Assembly: GCA_013368375.1 (NCBI GenBank)
Contig: JAACJP010000028.1
Span: forward strand, 1-64,000
Source of the DNA: Tricholomella constricta
Taxonomy: Eukaryota > Basidiomycota > Agaricomycetes > Agaricales > Lyophyllaceae
Length of the DNA stretch: 64,000 nucleotides
Direction of reading: 5' to 3'
The notes under the pieces were generated by a model. The model worked only from the letters and a program-made list of their open reading frames with translations, searched no databases and was not told the origin of the DNA. This document shows positions 55,404 through 64,000 of this stretch, piece by piece. How positions within the stretch are numbered: position 1 is the stretch's first letter; each line of letters begins with the position of its first letter. The position numbers and the translations under genes were made by a program.

Positions 55404-58400
55404 TGTTGAGTACTCGGCGCTGACAACGCAATGCGCATCTCACCTGTGGCTTAAATCTGGAGGGCAGTGACAAATGGCCATGCAAAGCAGGGTTTTATTG
55501 CGAAACGAGGATAGCGTGACAATGTGTGAGGTATAAAAATGTGGCTAGTGATATGCAAAAACTACAAGTCCATGTAATAGGTGAATGTAGTGGAGTGGCC
55601 TTGGGCCTGGCAGTGATATGATAAGTACAGCAAACAACGATAGCAGTGGCATTGTAAAGCGGGAGAGGAGACGATGTGGACAACATTGGATAGCAATGAT
55701 AGCGATGAGTGGGTGTGAACGGATCAAGGGCGCTGATGAGGCGCAGGCGTAATAGCAACGAGGAGCACTATAAAGAGCAGAGATGAGAATATAAACGTTT
55801 AACTGACGAGCGCGCAATGGCAGGTGCGTAGTGATGTGAATGATAGAGGAGTAGGTGGAATCGCGGGTATTGTAAGATGACAAAGGCGGCATAGGAATAT
55901 TGTCGCGTCCAGGATGATGGAGGCATCCATCAGTGCCAACGGATTTCGTCCCAGTGCGCCTATTCAGCGAGCTGCGCAGCGCTAAAATTATAGTCCAACG
56001 GCGCGTGGAAGTCCCAGAAGCCCTCCAACATCTGGTTGGGGTAGGCGGCGTCGACATCCCCCATATCAAGCGGGGTCATCAGCGAACCAGCCTCAGTGGC
56101 TCCTGTATTGCCAAAATCTTGTCCCCAGAGACCGCTAGAGTATGGGTTATACTCGGCTCGGACGCCGTACCCTGCCGCGTTGGGGAAGAGAAACGCTTGG
56201 GTGTCGTAGTCGGGAATGTGGCCGATCTCGACGTGGAGAGGGCCAGTCGGCTCTTGAACAAGCTCGTCGCCCGTGGGAAGCGGGGCCATCAATTGCTGCA
56301 ACAACAAAATAGCCTCTCTGGTTTGTGCATCCACACCATCCTGTCCCAACAGACCGCCAAAGGATGGGTCATACTCGGCTTGGACGCCGTACCCCTCTGC
56401 GCTGGGAAAGACAGACGCTTGGGGGTGGGTGTGGCCGATCTCGACGTCGAGAGGGCCAGTCGGCTCTTGAACGAGCTCGTCCCCCACGGGAGGCGGGGCC
56501 ATCGATTGCTGCAACAACGCACCAGCCTCAGTGGCTCCTGAGTCCACCAAATCCTGTCCGCAAAGACGGCCAGAGTATGGGTCATACTCGGCTTGGACGC
56601 CGTACCCCTCCGCGTTGGGGAAGACAGACGCTTGGGCGTAGGTGTGGCCGATCTCAACGTCGAGAGGGCCAGTCGGCTCTTGAACGAGCTCGTCCGCCAC
56701 GGGAGGCGGGGCCATCGATTGCTGCAACAACGCACCAGCCTCAGTGGCTCCTGTGTCCACACCATCCTGTCCCAACAGACCGCCAAAGGATGGGTCATGC
56801 TCGGCTTGGACGCCGTACCCCTCCGCGTTGGGGAAGATAGACGCTTGGGCGTTGAAGTCGGGGACGTGGCCGATCTCGACGTTGAGAGGGCCAGTCGGCT
56901 CTTGAACAAGCTCGTCCCCCATGGGAGGCGGGGCCATCGATTGCTGCGACAACGAAATAGCCTCACTGGCTCCTGCGTCCACACCACCCTGTCCCAACAG
57001 ACCGCCAGAGTATGGGTCATACTCGGCTTGGACGCCGTGCCCCTCCGCGTTGGGGATGAGAGAAGCTTGGGCGTTGAAGTCGGGGATGTGGCCGATCTCA
57101 ACGTTGAGAGGGCCGGTGGGCTCTTGAACAAGCTGCCTGTCGTTCGCGTACACCGTTGGATCACCATTGAAGTTAGGGTTCTGTCCAAAATAGTGGTAGG
57201 CCCATTGATCGACGTAGTACTGGTTCTCAAGGTTCGAATTCAGGCCTTCGGGCTGCGCCTACTTTCAGTCAGACCTTTATTTGCAAGTATCAAGTCGAGG
57301 ACATACCGTTCCATTGAAGGCCACCGCGCCCGCCTGGCCAGCAACCTCCGGCTGTGGGAGAGGAAGCTCAGCTTGATTGTACGCATGAGCAGCTTCAGTG
57401 CCGTTGGGCTGATCTTCGAAGGGCGCGAAAGCGGACATCGGCTCCCCATACACTGCCAAAGCGGGCGGAGAGAGTGATGTCGTCGAGCCAGAAAGCTGGC
57501 TGCTTGAAGACCGTGTTGCTTTCTGAGCGCGTGGTTTTCGCTTTGGCTTGTCCTCTTTCCTCGTCGGGTGGCTGGGATGTAGCTGTGCGTGCGCCTCCTT
57601 CGCCGCATCTGCGCGCTCCTTCCAATATGCCTTTACCTCATATGTAGCGCTGTTCCATCTTCCAGAGATGATACAGGAAATTTCGAGTGGTGTCCATGCG
57701 TTGGACCTCCCCGGTGGCAGAGGCGGCAGATCCGTCAATTGGTCCGCGCGATATAGCATGAAGGAGTTGGGAGGGCGCGGAACGCGGTCGGAAGTGGATT
57801 TTAACTTGGGCGCAGCGGGCATTTTGAACAGAAAAAGATGAGGAAATGGAAAGAAGAGTAAGTGGTCGGGTTGAGAAACGCGCTCGGTTAATTCAGAGGC
57901 ATGATGCTATTTGGTTAATACCTCACGTGCGCGCGTTGGACCATGGCCATGGCCATGTCCACCTCTACGGCTTGTAACTCCGACATGATGCTACAGCAGT
58001 TATAACTCTACCTGGCCGAACTTGCGGCTGATCTAGTCTCGCAGTAACAGAAAGAGCTGTTGTTTTCAGAACCATTGGAGCACCTGCGCCATAGTTCCAT
58101 TGGTTTGTAAAAGGTCAGGACCGTATTGTACCCAGTAAGCATGAACGAAACGCTAGTTGACACGCAGATTGTGCAAGATCGAGGATAAAGAAAGATTCAC
58201 TAGGACCAAAGGTGTCGAGCGCCCCAGTCAATGCGGTAAGCGAATTTAGGCCGTCACGATGACCGATGGACTGAAATCTCTGCAGTCGGCTCAGCTAGTC
58301 TGTCACTGCGGAGAAAGGTCGTAGATTATTATCATGTTGTAGATTCAATCCGAAGGAAGCCCAGGCCGACAACGTAAATGCGTACGCAAGAAAATAGCGA

Positions 58401-59402
58401 CGGTGAATCCCTGAAGAACCTGACCAACGCGAGACCTCACGATTCGAATAGGTTTATCTGGTATTTCCAGAAAGAACGGGCCTCGTCTCAAAAGCCTAGA
58501 AAAGCGATTTGGATGGGAGGCGAATTCCTTGCTATGATGATGGCGCCACATGCATCCTTTAGAAAAACATGGGGCGCAAAAGGAGAAGGATCAACGAAGA
58601 CCTATTTTGCAGGGTGTTAGCACGAAGCCTAGACGGCCACGAGTCGTGGACATGGGGAGCTGCGACGGACCTCACAGAAGAAGCGCCGATGAAAGCTATG
58701 GACAAGAGAATGGGTAGGGCTTGCGATGCCAGTGTATGTGAAGGCGAGTCCTTGCGTACCCGCGACTATCAATAGAAAGGTATAACCCCAATGTAAAATT
58801 GCGTGGGCGCCAGAGAAGAACTTGATCAAACGTACAGATGTTAACTCGCGAAGAGATCCCTCTCGTCCAAGATGCCTTGTTGTTGCCACTTTGGCTAAAC
58901 GATCCCAACAAGACACTCCGCTGTGCAGTTGATAGCAGGAAGCGACATGCTAGAGTGTTGAATATGGGACATGAAAGCGTAGATCCCTTCGAGATAGCAG
59001 CGAATGAATTTCTGGAAAAAAGCGACCGCCGAGATCGATGGACACATTTATGTTGGCTCACTGGTACACACGTGTCGTATGTAACTTTCATGTGGAGATA
59101 ACGAATATAATTGCCCATAGAGTCCTGCAGGAATCGCCACGAACTTGAAGTCGCAGTGAGTGCAGGACACGTCATCAGCCTAACTTGACGGAAAAAAAAG
59201 GTTCAGAGTCAGCAATGAACTGATGATGTACTAAGGATTAAATTGACATACCATGATAGATAAACCTTATGCGATGAAAATGCAAGCCACAGAACTAGCG
59301 ATCCATACCCTCCATACCACTGCGGGACGGATTAAAAGAAATTGCGGGAGACGCGTGGCTGTGTCTGAAAGTTTGACGCTTCCTTGCGTGTGTAACAACA
59401 CT
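55404..59402 (-). repeat. Right arm of the diverged inverted duplication
   Basis: Reverse-complement match of 17683-21022. It is about 660 bp longer, largely because its HMG-box gene has five rather than two C-terminal repeats. The downstream 67-bp repeat occurs once here and three times in the left arm. The arms are separated by about 34 kb. Confidence 0.8.
55960..57822 (-). CDS. HMG-box protein, copy 2 (five C-terminal repeats)
   Basis: Two exons: 57822-57307 and 57258-55960, with a 48-nt intron at the same place as in copy 1; 604 aa. The HMG box (RPPNSFMLYRADQL, then EISCIISGRWNSATYEVKAYW) differs from copy 1 at many positions but keeps the frame. The C-terminal part consists of five repeats of about 72 aa (LVQEPTGPLNVEIGHIPDFN, then NAEGYGVQAEYDP, LLGQDGVD, QQSMAPPP) and the same tail (FWDFHAPLDYNFSAAQLAE). 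A frame kept open through both exons argues that both copies are under selection or were duplicated fairly recently. Likely a nuclear DNA-binding regulator; the target is unknown. Confidence 0.85.
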
Positions 59403-61460
59403 TGCCGTCCCACCTTGCCTGGCTCGCCTACTTTGACGCCTACATTCCATGTGCTTAACTGTCAGCTTTCTACGAGCCCAGCCGACTGCCTTTCTGGCAC
59501 CAATTACGACCACACCTCTCCGCTCCGAAGACCCTCGTGAAAACAACGCCCGGCATTTCACTCGTGCAGTGTAGGCTAACTACTTCTGCGCGCATCCACC
59601 GAAGATGGATGCAGCCTACTTAGGATGGAGATAATTTCGTGTGAAGCGCTCTATAATCTTAGCATAGAGTACGACTACCTAACTTGATTCGTTTCTGCAA
59701 GTGCTGACATCACACCGATGCGGAACGCCGTTCTGATGTAATTGGAAACTGCATAGTTCAACACTCAGGAGGTGCAACTCCAACATTTAACGCATGGGCG
59801 AGAGAGAGTCTCTGATAGCACATTTCCACAGCTCGTCTGCTGACAATCGAGACATCTTGCCGGTCATTTTCCAAACCTACGACATTTCGCCTGCTCATAG
59901 GGCTCTTCTTCGTGGCGGCCACAAGTGTGAATGACTGAATTTCACCATGATTCATTCGGCTAAGTATCACGATCCTGGGCCCAATGTACACCCCGCAGGA
60001 TGGCGACCAGGGCTGCGACATCGGTACCGTGGACAAAAATATCAATATCGCTGACATTCTTTTAACGGAAACCTCCATCCTAGCTGGTGCTGGCGCTATT
60101 GAAAGCTTTGGCGGAGTCTCCCTCACAAAGAAACTCACAGGAAAGGACGCTCACCGTGAGGATACCTGTCATATCGAAATGCAAGTCCACACTTTCCTCT
60201 ACGCGCTGGAAAATATGGACAGAAGAGACTGTAAGTCCTCCTCTCGACCGCCGGGTCTTCAGCCCGACAAGAAGCAATACACAGACATTGCCCCATCAGT
60301 ATCTATTGGAGGCAACATACCCTGGGATGCTGCGGGCAACCACGATGGGCTATAACTAGATCGTCACGTTTTCTAGCAATAACCTCGCTTCAGAGGGGCT
60401 GCAAAGTAGAACGGAGAGAGTGGTTTCGGGGGGGGGTAGCGGGCACGAGGGTGGAGGAGGTGGCGGATGGGCGTTGGGGTGATAGGGACCTGTGCCAGGA
60501 TCACTTGGGGGGGAGGCGCGAATTGGTGGTGAGGTGTTCCTTTGAGGCAAATAGGAATACTCACCGGTTACATGTAGCCTAGGACCTAGTTGGAAGAACC
60601 AGTGTAGCCCCAGATAGACCCCAGTGTGCCAGATAGACCCCAGAAGGTAGCCCCAGAGTAGCCCCAGATTGTAGCCCCAGATTAGCCCCATATCCCAGAT
60701 GGGAATTAATAAACTAGATCACAAAGGAACAACGTCAGTTGCGATGCTATCCATCAGCCGCCTTATCCTGACTTTGATTTTGCATTTTGTCCATCCGGCG
60801 GGGCTGAAGCTGGCGCAGGGATCTGGAGTGTCTTCGGTCTAGTAAGCTCCCGCGTATTTCTGTCGGCGAGGCGTGGATGGGCGGGCTGACGCTTATTTGG
60901 AACTTGAGAGAACTGAAGGCCCACGTGATCGTCTGATCGCTGTTTGAAACGACGACGAAGCATGCGTGCTCACTGTTACTTGACCCAAACAACGGCGGTG
61001 ATCAATTTGCCCAACTTTTCTGCTCCCGCTCCTCTCTAACGGTCCTTCCGCCAAACAGAGTCAATAGCATCGGTCTGCATGGATCTTACGACATCTACAA
61101 TCTTGAGTCTGGCATCGAGACCAAGAAGCTGGCGCGCCGCCAACACTTCATCGAAACCACGCGCAACGGCCATGCCATTGATGTTATTTTTAGAATGCAC
61201 GTACGCCGCGCCACTCGTGCCAACTCTATTTTGACCTTGGCACGGCAAACACTAATCTCACTATGACAATGGGGTGGCCATGGTCGCCGGTGCCTTGTTC
61301 AAGTGGACAGTCTGGCCAGAGAATATCTTCTCGATCGCCTTTTCTGGCGATAGGCCATGCTCCCATTGTTCGCTGAATTGATGCATGCCGCCTTTGACAA
61401 GCTATATAAGATGAAAGAAATGCGGTTCAACTCTCAAAGAACGGTTTCCCTAGTCATGGT
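59403..61460. other. Gene-poor stretch with a minisatellite
   Basis: Contains overlapping frames on both strands at 59758-60359, neither of which I can support, and a TAGCCCCAGA-type minisatellite at about 60603-60690. Plus-strand text near 61070-61250 (GSYDIYNLESGIETKK) looks peptide-like but has no start or splice support. Confidence 0.4.
60603..60690 (+). repeat. Minisatellite, TAGCCCCAGA-like units
   Basis: Degenerate units of 10-20 bp (GTAGCCCCAGA, ATAGACCCCAG) in tandem. Confidence 0.75.
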
Positions 61461-62606
61461 ATGAATCTCTGTTGTTCATTGATCTATGCAGTGTTACTTA
61501 CGCCTTTGCAGTACAACCTATCTCCTCCTCCTCTTACTCAATATAAGAAACGGGTTTATATCGACTTGCTTGAAACGATATGCAGCGCACATAATTATGT
61601 CATATTCGGCATCGTTCGTGACCTCCAACTCGACGAGATTAAGGCGAAAGATGTAGGCCGCAACAACGTCGATCGTCCCACAATTCCGGCTCTCGCTCCT
61701 GGAACCACTGAAACCATCGCTTCTCAACGCTGGGGGCATCTCCTATCTCTTTCATTCCGCGGTCCTCTGAATGCCATCACCTCTTGGCGCAACCTCGTCG
61801 ACCTCACAATATTGCAATCAGGCTCCTCCCCGATGATGATATATAGAATTTTTGACCAGTGTCCAAATCTCTCAACCGTCATTGTTGAGGGAGACGGCTG
61901 CACCGAAGACACTGCGTCGGAAATCAAGAGCCTTCCTCGCATCACGCTTCGCCACCTCAATACTCTCCGTCTATCATTCATCAGCAATTGCGTCCCCCGG
62001 GCCAGACGCCTGCACGAAGCCAACATCACAAGAACCATCAGCCCCTTGCTCAGCCGGCTCGTCTTACCCGTCCTCAAACATCTACATATCCAAGCCTCTC
62101 TTTTGGCGATCGATTATCGCCTGCCCGCGACCTTGCAGGCCTCCCTCTCCTGCTTGGAGCATCTCACCCTCGAACGCGTCCTCTTCGACTCGGACGATTT
62201 GTACAACCTACTAGCAACATCCCCTTCCATCACAACCTTACGGCTCACAGCGGGCGCTGCCCAGCTCCACGCTTATGCCGAAACCATCGGGCTCCTCGCG
62301 TACAACCCAGCCGCCCATACCAACGTGCTGCCCAATTTACGATCACTTCATGTCGAAGACAATTTCTCGCCCGCCCGCGCGGCCGTCGTCGACGAATGGG
62401 AGCTGGGCGTCCTCTCTACGATCAAGTCGCGGTTTTGGATAGCAGATGACTCGGAGGGGTATCCTCATCGCCAGGGTGGGCTTTCACGTCTGGACGGAGC
62501 GACGGTTCAGTGGAATCGCAAGGGAGTGCGCTCCGTGGCTAGGTTTTTCCGCCGCCTTGATCGCGCGGGGCTTCCCGTTTTGTATTGCGCAGGGTATAGT
62601 AACTAG
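61461..62606 (+). CDS. Leucine-rich, F-box-type C-terminal protein
   Basis: 381 aa if started at 61461. A second model starts at ATG 61456-61458, splices GTATGA...TTTGCAG (61459-61511) and enters the same frame at YNLSPPPL; it would remove a doubtful hydrophobic start. The body has irregular leucine-rich segments (LSFRGPLNAITSWRNLVDLTI, LPNLRSLHVEDN, LSCLEHLTLERVLF) like the C-terminal half of the many F-box/LRR proteins of Agaricomycetes. These act as substrate adaptors of SCF ubiquitin ligases. No F-box is visible upstream, so the gene may be N-terminally truncated. The stop codon TAG (62604-62606) lies inside the target duplication of the MITE that follows at once. Confidence 0.65.
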   Translation: MNLCCSLIYAVLLTPLQYNLSPPPLTQYKKRVYIDLLETICSAHNYVIFGIVRDLQLDEIKAKDVGRNNVDRPTIPALAPGTTETIASQRWGHLLSLSFRGPLNAITSWRNLVDLTILQSGSSPMMIYRIFDQCPNLSTVIVEGDGCTEDTASEIKSLPRITLRHLNTLRLSFISNCVPRARRLHEANITRTISPLLSRLVLPVLKHLHIQASLLAIDYRLPATLQASLSCLEHLTLERVLFDSDDLYNLLATSPSITTLRLTAGAAQLHAYAETIGLLAYNPAAHTNVLPNLRSLHVEDNFSPARAAVVDEWELGVLSTIKSRFWIADDSEGYPHRQGGLSRLDGATVQWNRKGVRSVARFFRRLDRAGLPVLYCAGYSN

Positions 62607-63264
62607 CAGAAAGTCTGATCGGCTGGGAGGCGTCTGGCCGCAAACCACAAACCACAAACCACGGACCACGGAGAGGCGCCGGGCACGAGTCCGTGACGAG
62701 CCTGCGACGAGCCTCCCCTATCCAAACCGTTTCCTTTGAATCTCTCGTCTCGCGCAAACCGTCTCATTTGAATCCCTCATATCGCGTAAATTTACGAGTG
62801 CGCGTCCAGCCTTATTTTGGTGTTGTGGCACATGCTCCACTTGCTCGCTGTTCATGTTCCCGCCTCCCGCTTTGCGTTTTGGCACCCCTTCTGCCAAAGC
62901 TGCCCTAGGATAGATATATGTACCTTCTGCAATGCAACTGCCTTTACACTTCACACTCCGAGCCCTGGTTTGCGATCCCCATGAACAGCCATTACTTTCC
63001 TGCAGAAATGCTACTTGTGGTCAACCAATGGGAGGAATGAGGGTCTACAAGGGAGCTGGTGAGCGTGATTGCCAGCATTTCCCTGGTGCAATTGTCCAAT
63101 GAAGAATATAGACACAGCACCATGAGACAGAGTGTCGGTCGTTATTGTTGTTGGTGACGAGGGGTCCAACATTTCAAATCACGTGATACACACAGCCACA
63201 GGTCTGCTGGCCAGGTCCGCGAACCGGTCCGCCGAACCTTGCTCCCAGTCAATCAGACGTCCTC
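62607..63264 (+). mobile_element. hAT-type MITE, copy 2 (658 bp)
   Basis: Flanked by a perfect 8-bp target duplication GTAACTAG (62599-62606 and 63265-63272). It shares its outer parts with 39596-40150, but 62671-62815 is a different internal segment of about 145 bp where copy 1 has about 38 bp. No transposase. It sits directly behind the stop codon of the leucine-rich ORF and so supplies or replaces its 3' UTR. Confidence 0.88.
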
Positions 63265-63599
63265 GTAACTAGTCGCGCCATATAATTTTTAGTGTACCTT
63301 GAAAAGCATTTTGGTCTGTACCATGTATGTAGGATACTCGAATGAGCGCCCTTGTGCGCTTACACCTGCAGTACTTCGTGAACGCGTCAAATCCATCATC
63401 TATACACGTTTCATAAATAAATAATTATAACATCCACAAGTCCGAACTTGCCGATGCAAATGGTAGATACAGGATCATGATGTCGTCAAAAGACAAGGAA
63501 GGATAAAAATCTCCGACATCCGCAAGCCAAAGGAACGGACGTCGAGCGTCAAGCTCTCTGTCATCCCAAGTTTACGGATGCACCATGCGCCTCGGTATA

Positions 63600-64000
63600 T
63601 CAGACCCAAGCAGATTTTGGGTGGTCATCATCCCCTTTGCGAGGCTTTCTCCCCGCCAGACTTGGGACACCAAACATTGTCTTCAGAAGCGGTGTCGCCG
63701 AGTCGATGCTGGCATCTCTGACGACGATCTGGGGCACCCGAGAGGGGCTCGGGGGCGGCGGCGGGAATGTGGTGTACGGGTTCTGCGGCAGGTCGTGTGT
63801 TATGGCCACCACGGCCTGCGCACCCGCACCCGCACTCGCACTCGCCATAAGCGGAGTGCTTGGTCCATCGGTGTCCTGATGCGAGTTGTACGACGACCGG
63901 CGCGAGGACGGCGCGGGGGTCACAGAGGGGGAGGGGGCGTATCTTTGTGGTGGAGATGGGAATGTCGTGTAAGGATTTGATGTGCCTTTGGTCTCTAGTG
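63600..64000 (-). CDS. 3' end of a Pro/Ser-rich protein gene (partial)
   Basis: The frame is open from the window edge to a TGA at 63600-63602, giving at least 132 residues. It contains two copies of NPYTTFPSPP / NPYTTFPPPP about 50 residues apart and ends in basic text (RKPRKGDDDHPKSAWV). The sequence is low in complexity and probably disordered. I do not recognise the protein; the rest lies beyond the window. Confidence 0.55.
   Translation of the reverse strand, partial: LETKGTSNPYTTFPSPPQRYAPSPSVTPAPSSRRSSYNSHQDTDGPSTPLMASASAGAGAQAVVAITHDLPQNPYTTFPPPPPSPSRVPQIVVRDASIDSATPLLKTMFGVPSLAGRKPRKGDDDHPKSAWV

Overview
The window looks like a transposon-rich piece of an Agaricomycete-type (basidiomycete) genome. 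The support is short GT-AG introns of about 43-128 nt, chromodomain Ty3/gypsy elements, a tyrosine-recombinase (DIRS/Ngaro-like) retrotransposon, HMG-box genes, a four-module C2HC protein and long GC-balanced intergenic DNA. I see no rRNA or tRNA gene and no CRISPR array.

Layout. 1-17.7 kb is a nest of Ty3/gypsy elements. A decayed gag on the minus strand (10-1080) abuts a 5'-truncated integrase-chromodomain on the plus strand, followed by an LTR that itself carries an inserted solo LTR. These sit against the RT of an older minus-strand element B (3075-5211). B's gag is split by a young full-length element C (5212-15700) with identical 358-bp LTRs and a GGTTC target duplication. C is the most interesting object here. 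It has a predicted self-primer, a textbook -1 frameshift signal, two tandem retropepsin domains, a chromodomain integrase, and a three-exon antisense gene (631 aa predicted) between pol and the 3' LTR. Its RT carries a small deletion that breaks pol.

17.68-21.02 kb and 55.40-59.40 kb are the two arms of a diverged inverted duplication. Each arm carries a spliced HMG-box gene; the copies have 2 and 5 C-terminal repeats of about 72 aa. Between the arms lie a small secreted/membrane-anchored protein gene (23.85-24.61 kb, four exons), an intron-containing YR retrotransposon (25.36-30.52 kb), a secreted repeat protein gene (35.21-35.89 kb), a hAT-type MITE (39.60-40.15 kb), a six-exon zinc-module/His-rich gene (42.96-45.70 kb), a simple-repeat-rich stretch (46-48.7 kb) and an AT-rich stretch (50.5-52.5 kb).

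59.4-64 kb holds a leucine-rich F-box-type C-terminal ORF, a second copy of the MITE inserted directly after its stop codon, and the 3' end of a gene that runs off the window.

Exon structures were worked out by hand from splice signals and reading-frame continuity; no transcript or database evidence was available. Family names rest on visible motifs and general knowledge of the families.
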